Shown in pieces: positions 21,901-25,856 of a stretch of DNA of 64,000 nt (position 1 is its first letter; every line of letters begins with the position of its first letter). Position numbers and translations under genes: made by a program. The DNA is from Nematopogon swammerdamellus (lineage: Eukaryota; Arthropoda; Insecta; Lepidoptera; Adelidae): NCBI GenBank assembly GCA_946902875.1, contig OX336343.1, positions 7,305,754 through 7,369,753 of the forward strand. Direction: 5' to 3'. Below the pieces are notes generated by a model. That model was given only the letters and a program-made list of their open reading frames with translations, had not been told where the DNA came from and ran no database searches.

Positions 21901-23755
21901 TATTTACTTAAGATTGTAGAGGTAAACGTGGCCGTCAATTGCGCCCACGCGTACAGCTTATGTTGAGCCTGCGTACCCCTGGGGCCCTGGGGGTTAGCGT
22001 AGGTACCACTATTTGGGAAACGCTGGTTTAGAAGATAAAAAGTTATATTGGTACAAAATTAAAATTTAAAGTATTTATTGCTGACACCACTACCATCACA
22101 TCTTCCTACCACCTATATTTATACATAGTAAGAAGGAGCCTACAGTTTGGCGTGGAATCTGAACCACAGCCTCATATAACAATTGATTTAGTTATAACGG
22201 CAAGTACACATTGTGACTGGCGCACAACGGCACAGATATCCGACTACAAGTACGTGAAGCGAGCTATGGAGGGGCTCTCCAACACGGACATCCGGCTGCA
22301 CCTGGAGCTGAAGGGGCTGGAGGGGCGGCTCGCCATCAACCTGCCGCCCCCGCCACACGACCGCGTCTGGATCGGGTTCGCATATTTGATTTTTTATGCA
22401 CTGAATAGCTCCGTGTGGGGCCGGTACTTAAAAAGAATAGCCCCACTGCATCTCTCCCCATGCATGTCGTAAAAGGCGACAAAGGGATAAGGACAAGATG
22501 CAGTGCTAAAGGGCGACAGGCTCGCCACCTCTCGCCTTGGGACGGTACTTCCACCGACCGAGTCTTGCAGCAGTTGGGTCTTCGTGCCTTACTTGCTGCT
22601 TGATCGACTGAATCTTGTTCGAATACTTTGCGAAACGTGGTGGTCGGTGTTGTGCTGTAATTTACCAGAGTTCTTGCAGCACAACACCGATTACTCTGCT
22701 TACCCCGATTGTCGGTATTCAGCGTGTGTGATATGAAATATGATATGAAATGAATAGCTCTATAAGCTTACAACTTCTAGGTAACCCCCATCCATACCTT
22801 TTTTTCTTGAGTGAGACACATTAATTAATCCCTCAAGCGTCGGCACCCGCGCAAGCTAAAATGCCCAAAATTTTGACTGCTGTTGAACTTTAGTACAAAA
22901 ACTAAAATTTTTTGGAAAGAAAATGTTACACTTACTAGAAATAACACATTCAAAAAATTTAACATGGAAGTAATCTTGACAAAATTTCGTACAAGGTTAA
23001 CTATAACTTGTATTGGATAGATTTTAGTTTTGATTCAAATAATATTGCACTTCTCAAATAAAGTGACGTTTTGTTTTTTATTTCACACACACACGCGAAT
23101 AGATAAGAACCTCCAATAATAAAACATTCATTTCAGAAATTGCTAAGTTGACTAACTTGTAATTGCCGCTTCAGCGATTAAGAAAACAATTATGGACCTT
23201 ATCTTGTGCTATATTATATTAAGAAAAAATATATATAGATATTCACGGTCTTGCAACCCCAACCGTAAAACCCGAAAGGGGGTGATTCTGTTAGTGAAAT
23301 AGAACAACTTTTGTTCTACGACTTTTTTATTTAAAGAAAAAAAAATTTTTTTTCCATACATTTTGAGAATAGGTATTTAAAATTTGTATGGAAAAAATAA
23401 TTTTTATTTTGTTTCAAAAAATTTTTTTTCTTCACATATGCTGTTTAGTTTCACATATAGAATAACCCCCTTATGTCAGTTAAAAATATTACGGGGGGAA
23501 CTGCAACACCGTGTATAATTATAGACTTGAAATAGAATAATAAATAATGGATGAATGTGCGTCAGGTTCCGCAGCAACCCGCGCATCTGGTTGAAGGCGC
23601 GGCCGGCGCTGGGGGCGCGCGCGGTGCGCTTCACGCACATCACCAACTGGATCGAGCAGAAGCTCTGCAAGGAGTTCGAGAAGGTGCTCGTGCTGCCCAA
23701 CATGGAGGACCTCATCGTGGAACTCATGACACCCACGCCCGTTGACTTTGAGTGA
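465..23755 (+). CDS. Tex2: TEX2-like SMP-domain lipid-transfer protein (gene span, 21 exons, 5' incomplete)
   Basis: Exons seen: 465-938, 2621-2724, 2988-3130, 3515-4035, 4238-4325, 5591-5744, 5932-6129, 8438-8499, 8590-8690, 9010-9117, 10160-10308, 11190-11337, 13354-13476, 13736-13828, 15614-15775, 17043-17232, 18164-18273, 19023-19141, 21191-21272, 22236-22375, 23566-23755. They give about 1152 residues, close to the roughly 1100 of vertebrate TEX2. Order: acidic disordered N-terminus (1-290), membrane hairpin (about 305-365), first PH-like half (about 415-515), charged linker, second PH half (about 670-715), SMP domain (about 825-1145). Known for the family (TEX2, yeast Nvj2): an ER-anchored protein whose SMP domain moves lipids at membrane contact sites. 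The match rests on GWINHY..YDPYTYHICKT, LWSKKYPICV, EVAWLNSLLGR, INLPPPPHDRVW and the C-terminal ITNWIEQKL..LPNMEDL. Phase is kept at all junctions except exon 3 to 4. The first visible exon starts with a split codon, so coding sequence is missing upstream. Confidence 0.93.
1357..1740 (+). mobile_element. tRNA-headed SINE (family A), near full length
   Basis: The head reads GGCGGGTGGCCGAGTG, a pol III A box as in class II tRNAs, followed by a B box GAGGTTCGAATCC. The body contains CTAGGTGGTAGGCTCAAATTG and the tail ends GGATTACATAAAAAAA. Related copies lie at 14311, 17660, 20030 (-), 10672 and 52198 (-). It sits in intron 1. Confidence 0.8.
1782..2240 (-). repeat. Two direct copies of a tRNA-like SINE fragment
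   Basis: Segments 1782-1965 and 2061-2225 are alike: each runs from a TTTTTGTATTTCCGAAAA word to a B-box-like GGGTTCGAATCCC (read on the minus strand) and an A-box-like TGGCTCAATGGTAAGAG. The second copy is better preserved. They are probably two insertions or a tandem duplication of a tRNA-derived element within intron 1, not functional tRNA genes. Confidence 0.6.
2621..2724 (+). CDS. Tex2: TEX2-like exon 2
   Basis: The acceptor is GCTTTCAG at 2613-2620 and the donor GTACCT is at 2725. It reads KDKSVPRDSSVSDSEENSVA and onward to DTDNQ, acidic and serine-rich like exon 1. Entry phase fits exon 1 exactly; exit is phase 0. Confidence 0.72.
2988..3130 (+). CDS. Tex2: TEX2-like exon 3 (3' end uncertain)
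   Basis: The acceptor is TGTTCCAG at 2980-2987, phase 0 in agreement with exon 2. It reads VSSLESSIQNLSELTQPV, then TVSESSDDTQKK. The donor G/GTCAGT at 3131 leaves two bases of a codon, while exon 4 needs one. A run of six A at 3120-3125 with one fewer A would restore phase 1, so an indel is suspected. GTATGT at 3066 is a stronger donor but also fails to match exon 4. Confidence 0.55.
3515..4035 (+). CDS. Tex2: TEX2-like exon 4, membrane hairpin
   Basis: The acceptor is TTTTCCAG at 3507-3514 and the donor GTATTG at 4036 (phase 0). The exon encodes 174 residues. It starts with an acidic region (ALDDVPNKDSYEEESLVDVE), then has two hydrophobic segments, YFFTFSMTFFTVVLFVSYTL and WNGFLMGLWTLSFARAAKAW, joined by the short loop LPDKLM. 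Such a hairpin would anchor the protein in the ER with both ends cytosolic. It ends in RPMKKFE just before the PH-like region. Confidence 0.9.
4238..4325 (+). CDS. Tex2: TEX2-like exon 5, start of PH-like domain
   Basis: It reads GWINHYRFQDYDPYTYHICK, then TTTAFMKLE: the YDP..YH and TLEG-type pattern that opens the TEX2 PH-like domain. The acceptor is TTTTCCAG at 4230-4237; the donor GTAATT at 4326 leaves phase 1. Confidence 0.92.
4763..5150 (+). mobile_element. Composite SINE with tRNA-like and 5S-rRNA-like promoter parts (family B)
   Basis: An A-box-like GATAGCTCAGTGGTGCAGA (4769-4787) is followed by TTAAGCAACGCTGGGTGCGG and AGTACTTGGATGGGTGACCG (4811-4852), which match the internal control region of animal 5S rRNA. 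Then comes a B box GAGGTTCGGATTCC (4873-4886). The body ends with GTGATGTAGCCAACCGTGTC and an A-rich tail. It lies in the intron between exons 5 and 6. Tail-only copies occur at 32160, 34059, 34228 and 43139. Confidence 0.75.
5591..5744 (+). CDS. Tex2: TEX2-like exon 6, PH-like domain
   Basis: The acceptor is a long T run plus CAG ending at 5590; the donor GTAAGC is at 5745. It reads CNLRISYTRSKISKKAFWDE and VTFYQHRLYNLTGARVILLP up to GLVQK. This is the beta-strand core of the TEX2 PH-like domain. Phases 1 in and 2 out agree with the neighbours. Confidence 0.92.
5932..6129 (+). CDS. Tex2: TEX2-like exon 7
   Basis: It opens LWSKKYPICVILNEKERVQV, typical of TEX2, then an acidic and lysine-rich linker to KKKFVWRRKDK. 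The donor GTATGG at 6130 is moderate, but joining to exon 8 keeps phase (AA + G gives Lys). If the intron is retained the frame stays open through the 38-bp minisatellite to a stop at 7583-7585. Confidence 0.9.
6147..7560 (+). repeat. 38-bp minisatellite, about 37 copies
   Basis: The unit is CCCATCATGTTGTTCCACAT followed by CACCTGCTACACCCGTCA. Several units are 41 bp because of an extra ATC. Copies are nearly identical, with a few single-base variants. As 38 is not a multiple of 3 and the unit lacks stops in every forward frame, long open frames of 541, 576 and 325 codons arise without being genes; each repeats a 38-residue peptide. The array is in the intron between exons 7 and 8. Confidence 0.95.
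7561..8035 (+). repeat. Degenerate edge of the minisatellite with an inserted foldback element
   Basis: Diverged units carry TTCGCCTTTGTTCTACAT insertions. At about 7646-7762 a palindromic insert has arms of about 45 nt: CCGGCACGTAACTTGGCCTC on the left and its inverse GGCCAAGTTACGTGCCGG on the right. This looks like a small non-autonomous DNA element that landed inside the array. Confidence 0.75.
8160..8397 (+). mobile_element. Non-LTR retrotransposon fragment, C-terminal end of ORF2
   Basis: In frame it reads LKWQWAGHICRRPDNRRRRR, then VAWSGWMRRAEDHAWWRALM. This is the WQWAGH..R....W tail of many insect non-LTR reverse transcriptase ORFs, followed by the usual TATGTCCAGCAGCGGA. It is only a 3' fragment and lies just before exon 8. 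Confidence 0.75.
8438..8499 (+). CDS. Tex2: TEX2-like exon 8
   Basis: The acceptor is TTTTTAG at 8431-8437 and the donor GTAAAA at 8500. It reads VPGTDSTKGIRQRISRKLHK, a basic linker within the split PH-like region. The entry phase completes the Lys codon of exon 7 and the exit phase is 1. Confidence 0.87.
8590..8690 (+). CDS. Tex2: TEX2-like exon 9
   Basis: The acceptor is TATTTTCAG ending at 8589 and the donor GTAAAT at 8691. It reads DKKTEDASTSTDPVTVNEEK, then TVLYEDDYIESVLE. It is an acidic linker; phases agree on both sides. Confidence 0.85.
9010..9117 (+). CDS. Tex2: TEX2-like exon 10
   Basis: The acceptor is ATTGCAG ending at 9009 and the donor GTTAGT at 9118. It reads KCKEESSLEEDLDDRDRDRD, then EYARIKEFLDEA. 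The alternating Arg-Asp stretch is low complexity. Phase 0 at both ends. Confidence 0.84.
9987..10107 (+). repeat. 121-bp interspersed repeat, left arm of an inverted pair
   Basis: It runs from GCTGACGAGGGCTTGATGCG to CCGATGGGCCCGGATATGTT. Its reverse complement lies at 21328-21448, same length, with only two mismatches by eye. A third partial copy is at 52310-52375. The arm ends 52 nt before exon 11. Confidence 0.9.
10160..10308 (+). CDS. Tex2: TEX2-like exon 11, second half of PH-like domain
   Basis: The acceptor is AACACAG ending at 10159 and the donor is the consensus GTGAGT at 10309. After a Gly/Ala/Glu-rich start it reads EWSLHVKESSEIYTHLYILA, then RTGRDKHEW. The R-TGR-K-EW pattern closes the split PH-like domain in TEX2 proteins. 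The sequence is GC-rich relative to its introns. Confidence 0.92.
10672..10772 (+). mobile_element. SINE family A, 3' fragment
   Basis: It holds GGTGATATTGGTTGGTCGGA and the terminal CCATACCAGATTACC plus an A run, matching the tail of the copy at 1357-1740. The tRNA-like head is absent. Confidence 0.7.
10885..11145 (+). mobile_element. Interspersed element (family D head joined to an AAC-tailed element)
   Basis: It begins ACCGTGTGGGGCCGGTACTC and has GCCCCACTGCATCTCTCCCC, the 5' part of family D. It then changes to GGGGTTTTGCACGAAGGTCC and a (CAA)n tail. The second part recurs at 20447-20555. It ends 45 nt before exon 12. Confidence 0.65.
11190..11337 (+). CDS. Tex2: TEX2-like exon 12
   Basis: The acceptor is AATGCAG ending at 11189; the donor GTGAGT starts at 11338. 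The first base completes the Trp codon of exon 11 (EW-YRRIRTAI). It continues MAEASAEESGSDAPRDSDMS and VFKVADKEAFAYARQA. It leaves phase 0, which is also the phase of every acceptor in the following 108-bp array. Confidence 0.9.
11525..13353 (+). repeat. 108-bp tandem array of duplicated 3' splice site plus exon-13 start, 16 full copies
   Basis: Each unit has about 33 nt of intron ending GTTGTCACACAG and about 75 nt copied from the 5' part of exon 13. Acceptor-following positions are 11633, 11741, 11849, 11957, 12065, 12173, 12281, 12382, 12490, 12598, 12706, 12814, 12922, 13030, 13138 and 13246; a degenerate unit leads at 11525. Period is 108 except one 101-bp unit. In the exon-13 frame each copy encodes SSYDVAPEPVAVSWADETL and meets ATG GAA TAG. 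Six copies (11849, 12382, 12598, 13030, 13138, 13246) carry CTGCAG/GTGATG, a plausible donor before the stop. Long open frames on the minus strand (36-residue repeat) follow from the period and are not genes. Confidence 0.96.
13354..13476 (+). CDS. Tex2: TEX2-like exon 13
   Basis: This is the seventeenth and last copy of the repeated exon start. Here the sequence runs on into RSMDMRAHERDFWPYMYKVI and a donor CAG/GTAACT at 13477. It is 41 codons, phase 0 to 0. It differs from most array copies in TTG TAC AAC (LYN) against TCG TAC GAC. The true acceptor is the same CACACAG as in the copies. Confidence 0.9.
13736..13828 (+). CDS. Tex2: TEX2-like exon 14
   Basis: The acceptor is GTGAAG ending at 13735 and the donor GTTAGA at 13829, both weak. 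It reads AHQKEVQPTVAAGVSTPSPN, then KCKKSKFKWSN. It is a short basic linker before the SMP domain. Phase 0 at both ends fits the neighbours, but the exact ends are less sure than elsewhere. Confidence 0.75.
13990..14308 (-). mobile_element. Non-LTR retrotransposon fragment, C-terminal end of ORF2
   Basis: Read on the minus strand it gives LKWQWAGHVSRRDDNHWSNC, then WTKIGETYVQQCP, with a frame change between. This is the same ORF2 tail as at 8160 but a different copy in the opposite orientation. A SINE of family A begins directly next to it at 14311. Confidence 0.8.
14311..14690 (+). mobile_element. tRNA-headed SINE (family A), near full length
   Basis: The A box GGCGGGTGGCCGAGTGG and B box GAGGTTCGAATCCGG are intact, followed by the family body and GGATTACAT plus an A-rich tail. 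It lies in the intron between exons 14 and 15. Confidence 0.8.
15614..15775 (+). CDS. Tex2: TEX2-like exon 15, start of SMP domain
   Basis: The acceptor is CTTACAG ending at 15613; the donor GTTGGC is at 15776. It reads AEVAWLNSLLGRIAYDAMRN and then IQRRIQRKLNTLK. The W-LN-LLGR pattern and the following amphipathic helix open the SMP lipid-binding domain. A short hydrophobic tube built by this domain carries lipid in the family. Confidence 0.93.
15850..15925. repeat. Palindromic foldback element (family F)
   Basis: The arms AGCGTCGTCTCTGTCGCA and TGCGACAGAGACGACGCT are exact inverses around a short loop. Related hairpins lie at 25268-25352 and 31222-31310. It is likely a small non-autonomous DNA element. 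Confidence 0.7.
16014..16494. mobile_element. Non-autonomous hAT-like element with perfect 8-bp target duplication
   Basis: The element is 16022-16486 (465 bp). Its ends are CAGGCTTGCCAG and CTGGCAACCCTG, inverted with one mismatch. The direct repeat GTCTCAAC lies immediately outside at 16014-16021 and 16487-16494. An 8-bp duplication and CAGGGTTGCCA-like termini are typical of hAT elements. No transposase frame is present. It lies in the intron before exon 16. Confidence 0.88.
16702..16983. mobile_element. TA-flanked foldback element (MITE)
   Basis: The left arm is CAGTCCGCGCGCGAGCTCCG and the right arm its inverse, with about 44 nt paired; TA flanks both ends (16702-16703 and 16982-16983). 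GCTCCGAGGAATCGGTAT occurs twice more inside (about 16881 and 16910). It ends 60 nt before exon 16. Confidence 0.85.
17043..17232 (+). CDS. Tex2: TEX2-like exon 16, SMP domain core
   Basis: The acceptor is GCGCACAG ending at 17042. It reads LPSFMAGLVATELSLGSATP, then the CDERGVWLDADVRYDGGAYI strand and INTQINLMKLKEK. These are the beta strands of the SMP fold. The donor GTGTGT at 17233 leaves one A, which with AG of exon 17 gives Lys. Confidence 0.93.
17655..17890 (+). mobile_element. SINE family A, head-less copy
   Basis: The body from CTAGGCGGTAGGCTCAAATT through GGAGGTGATATTGGCTGATC to GGATTACATAAAAAAA matches the family, but the A and B boxes are missing. It lies in the intron between exons 16 and 17. 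Confidence 0.75.
18164..18273 (+). CDS. Tex2: TEX2-like exon 17
   Basis: The acceptor is TGCTACAG ending at 18163 and the donor GTAAAT at 18274. It reads TSLEEQLERLGESGVDHDVD, then LLQSSTATETPPFVPL. This is an acidic loop inside the SMP domain. Phases agree on both sides. Confidence 0.87.
18274..19022 (+). other. Intron between exons 17 and 18
   Basis: It is AT-rich. I see no repeat family or RNA gene that I can name. Confidence 0.6.
19023..19141 (+). CDS. Tex2: TEX2-like exon 18
   Basis: The acceptor is GTTACAG ending at 19022; the donor GTTAGT is at 19142. It reads KKAAIYDSEVDDSAESSSDE, then TLLDEKQPSPD, a serine/acid-rich loop. The two leftover C bases plus A of exon 19 give Pro, so the phase is kept. 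Confidence 0.87.
19205..19839. mobile_element. Foldback element with CAAAGT-rich ends
   Basis: The 16-nt termini TTGACACAATCAAAGT and ACTTTGATTGTGTCAA are exact inverses 635 bp apart. Near both ends the words CAAAGT and ACTTTG recur many times. No coding frame stands out. I do not see a clear target duplication. Confidence 0.72.
20030..20444 (-). mobile_element. SINE family A on minus strand, split by a TA-flanked MITE
   Basis: On the minus strand the head GGCGGGTGGCCGAGTGGTTT and a B box lie at 20373-20444, and the body at 20030-20223. Between them is a foldback element at 20226-20370 (145 bp). Its arms of about 43 nt begin ATGCGCGGG and contain TGTCGTCGCCGCAGCGG. TA is duplicated at 20224-20225 and 20371-20372; removing one copy and the insert restores the SINE word ATTGGTACACGCCGAC. 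Confidence 0.9.
20447..20557 (+). mobile_element. AAC-tailed interspersed element fragment
   Basis: It reads TAGGCTGGCTGATGTGTCTG, then GGTTTGCACAAAGGTCCTCG and GCTTAGAGCCAACCCC with a short AACAACAAC tail. It matches the second part of 10885-11145. Confidence 0.65.
20648..20972 (-). mobile_element. Family D interspersed element, near full length
   Basis: On the minus strand it starts ACCGTGTGGGGTCGGTACTT and ends near GATTCAGCGTGTGTGATATG. It shares GTGCATGTCG-type and CTTACTTGCTGCTTGATCGA words with 22412-22735 and 61677-61998. An internal near-palindrome, GGTGTTGTGCTG and CAGCACAACACC, is present. Its 5' end is included in the 175-bp duplication next to exon 19. Confidence 0.75.
20908..21253 (+). 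repeat. 171-bp tandem duplication spanning the exon 19 splice acceptor
   Basis: 20908-21078 and 21083-21253 appear identical, separated by four bases. Each holds the start of the family D element, 40 nt of intron, the acceptor GATTTGCAG and the first 63 nt of exon 19. The upstream copy has an acceptor at 21015, but its reading frame runs into TAA shortly after ATAGCCAC. Only the second copy continues to the true donor. Confidence 0.93.
21191..21272 (+). CDS. Tex2: TEX2-like exon 19, SMP domain
   Basis: The acceptor is GATTTGCAG ending at 21190 and the donor GTACGT at 21273. It reads GSADGGSSAKKFLRIVDKIA, then TSRYFQQ, matching the FVDKIA-S-YF helix of TEX2. A second open frame exists but breaks phase with both neighbours. 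The 5' part is duplicated upstream. Confidence 0.9.
21328..21448 (-). repeat. 121-bp interspersed repeat, right arm of an inverted pair
   Basis: This is the reverse complement of 9987-10107 with two mismatches and no gaps by eye. It starts 55 nt after the donor of exon 19. Confidence 0.9.
22236..22375 (+). CDS. Tex2: TEX2-like exon 20, SMP domain
   Basis: The acceptor is CGGCACAG ending at 22235. It reads ISDYKYVKRAMEGLSNTDIR, then LKGLEGRLAINLPPPPHDRV and W-I-G. The G-L-IN-PPPP-DR-W pattern is a strong SMP signature. The donor is GTTCGC at 22376, non-consensus at +3 to +6, but GG + G gives Gly with exon 21. Confidence 0.92.
22412..22738 (+). mobile_element. Family D interspersed element, near full length
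   Basis: It begins CCGTGTGGGGCCGGTACTTA, carries GCCCCACTGCATCTCTCCCC and CATGTCGTAAAAGGCGACAA, and ends CAGCGTGTGTGATATG. An inner hairpin has arms GTGTTGTGCTG and CAGCACAACAC. It sits 36 nt after the weak donor of exon 20. Confidence 0.78.
22739..23565 (+). other. Last intron, AT-rich
   Basis: A segment at about 23240-23515 has imperfect inverted ends (AAGGGGGTGATTCTG and AGAATAACCCCCTTA) around long A and T runs. It resembles the foldback element at 59443-59935. The rest shows nothing that I recognise. Confidence 0.5.
23566..23755 (+). CDS. Tex2: TEX2-like exon 21, C-terminus with stop
   Basis: The acceptor is GTGCGTCAG ending at 23565. It reads FRSNPRIWLKARPALGARAV, RFTHITNWIEQKLCKEFEKV and LVLPNMEDLIVELM, then TPTPVDFE and TGA at 23753-23755. 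The THITNWIE-KL and LPNMED motifs end the SMP domain in TEX2 proteins. The tail after it is short. Confidence 0.95.
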
Positions 23756-24270
23756 ATGCCATTGTGAGAAAATGCCGTCTCAAATACTGTCCGTTAACAT
23801 TGTGAGTGATTATGTGACCCGTAAATGCTGTGTCTCAATGACTTCCATTTTTAAATTTACACAGTCGGTGAGTGATCAAGGTATCATCAATACATACTTT
23901 GTGTACCTGGAATCAGTGAGAGAGCGAGAGAGAAAGGAATATTTAGTTAGACACTTGTTAGAACATAAAATAATGATACAATATTCAAATTCCGGGATTG
24001 TTTATCGCCATCCCTGTTTTTAGTTTATAAAATTTCAGTTATTCCGTTCTACTGCAACATGCAAAGAGGTTTTATCTTATAACACATTACATTGTTGCGG
24101 TTATAGTTATTATTTCATGTAGGTAGGTCCATATTTTAATACTTATGTCCGTGTAAAATTCAAGTTAGTCAGGTTTTTTTTTATTGCTTCCGAACTGGGT
24201 GGCTCTGCTCGAGGACGAACCCTCAGGCGCAGCCAATTTCACCACCGAGGAGGTGCCAGTCCGGCTTGGA
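23756..24270 (+). other. 3' flank of the TEX2-like gene, probable 3' UTR in part
   Basis: No coding sequence is seen. I could not choose a polyadenylation signal with confidence. From about 24180 onward the sequence (GAGGACGAACCCTC, CACCGAGGAGGTG) belongs to the adjacent retrotransposon fragment. Confidence 0.4.
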
Positions 24271-24276
24271 GGTGGA

Positions 24277-24507
24277 CTAATGTTGCTGGGGAAAGGCTAT
24301 TAACCCACGATTTGAAGATCCGTGGATTGTAGGTGAGTGGGGAAAGATATTCCCTGGGAGCCCGTTCCACACCTTTGCAGTGCGGCACAAGAACAATTTA
24401 GAGAATCGTGCAGTTCGAAGAACTCTTCTGTCGACTACAAAGGGGTGTTCCGCGAGAGTATGGCGCGTTTGGCGAAGGTGAACAGGAGGAGGAGGGAGAT
24501 GTTTCAA
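24277..24507 (-). mobile_element. Non-LTR retrotransposon fragment, ORF2 C-terminus
   Basis: On the minus strand it reads HPFVVDRRVLRTARFSKLFL, then CRTAKVWNGLPGNIFP. The RT-RF-SF-R-A-WN-LP--IFP pattern ends many insect non-LTR ORF2 proteins. It is a short 3' fragment. Confidence 0.78.
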
Positions 24508-24524
24508 GTCCGTCCCCTTTCCAG

Positions 24525-24735
24525 CTCCTCACAATGCGCACTGGGCAGGGATTGCGTCCGTATACGCTGGACTTACCGCGGATGCGTACCAATCGGTTCT
24601 GCAAATATTTTCTCCACAGAACTGGTAAACTCTGGAACGCTCTCCCTGCCCACATATTTCCTTCCAAGTATAGTCTCGGGTCCTTCAAGAGAGGCGTGAA
24701 TAAGCACCTGTCAGGCCGGCATGGCATTCGCAACC
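24525..24735 (+). mobile_element. Non-LTR retrotransposon fragment, ORF2 C-terminus
   Basis: It reads LDLPRMRTNRFCKYFLHRTG, then KLWNALPAHIFPSKYSLGSF and KRGVNKHLSGRH. This is the same kind of C-terminus as the fragment just to its left but on the opposite strand and diverged. The two lie about 20 nt apart. Confidence 0.8.
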
Positions 24736-24839
24736 CCCGTGTGCGACCAAATGTCCATGAGCGTCGTTATGGGTCGGCACCTTATGGTGGCTATGAGAAA
24801 CATGTTGCATTTTCTATAAAAAAAAAATCTGACTACTAA

Positions 24840-25225
24840 ATGTATAGAGGGCATGGTACATTTGGTCATAGAAAAAGACAAATTAGACATTTCAGAAACA
24901 GAATAATTTATATTTGTATGTCTACCTAAAAACAACAAATGTAATGCGTGAATCTTTGTTTCGGATCGAATACTCCATGACAACGACTACTCTTCTAGGA
25001 TTCTTCTAGGATTCTAGAATAAATTTAAATAATTTCTGAACAAGCACTAAGTATAAGTTTTGCTCACCTTCATGTTCACAAGTCACATGCAGGTCTTGCA
25101 GGTTTGACATAGAATATGTCCTAAATTTCGGGTTGTACGAATGGCTTCAGTTTTAGTTCCAATAAAGTAGTATTGGCTCTACTATCGCAATCAGGAGGCC
25201 ATGCGAATAGATGGTCAAACGTACT
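24840..25225. other. Intergenic, nothing recognised
   Basis: AT-rich sequence with no supported frame, RNA gene or named repeat. Confidence 0.5.
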
Positions 25226-25396
25226 GTACAGTTCCCGGCAGCAAATAATGTGTTTAAGAACAGACCATCCGGCTGTAGAGCGTCCTCCCTGTCGCACGAA
25301 CTCGCACGTATCTGTGCGACAGGGACTGCGCTCTACAACCGGATTGTCTCTTTCTAAAGATCGAAAAACATTACATATTTGCTGCTAGTACAGTTC
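25226..25396. repeat. Foldback element (family F) with flanking ACAGTTCCCGGCAGCAAA word
   Basis: The core hairpin has arms near GTAGAGCGTCCTCCCTGTCG and CGACAGGGACTGCGCTCTAC. The outer part has GTACAGTTCCCGGCAGCAAA on the left and TTTGCTGCTAGTACAGTTCC on the right. A related copy is at 31186-31320. Confidence 0.65.
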
Positions 25397-25510
25397 CCTA
25401 AATTTACTCCGTATGTGCATTGTTTGCCGCAATGTTTTAGAGAGCAGCAACAATATTCTACGCAACATTAGAGGTGCAACCCCGTCTTTTTTATATGTCT
25501 TAATGTATGT

Positions 25511-25848
25511 TTATGTCCTTTACTATAGTCCGGCCGCTGAGAGAATGTTATGTCCTTTACTATAGTCCGGCCGCTGAGAGAATGTTATGTCCTTTACTAT
25601 AGTCCGGCCGCTGAGAGAATGCATTCCTGACGTCTGTCAGTTGGTAACAGTGATGCCAGTCAGGATTGCCTAAAAAGTACGACAACCTTGTCAAAATAGT
25701 ACGGAACCGTATAATCAATAGAAAATGTTCATAATTACCTTAGTTCGAACGTGCAGTTGTAGGAGTGAGTAATACAAATGTGTAAATGACCGATGAAATG
25801 ACCAACTGACAGACGTCAGGAACGCATTCTCTCAGCGGCCGGACTATA
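25511..25848. mobile_element. Foldback element with its left end triplicated
   Basis: The arms at 25598-25645 and 25801-25848 pair over 48 nt (TATAGTCCGGCCGCTGAGAG inward). The outer 37 nt (TTATGTCCTTTACTATAGTC and on) occur three times in tandem at 25511, 25548 and 25585. No coding frame is seen. It is likely a non-autonomous DNA element. Confidence 0.85.
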
Positions 25849-25856
25849 ATTTCAAT

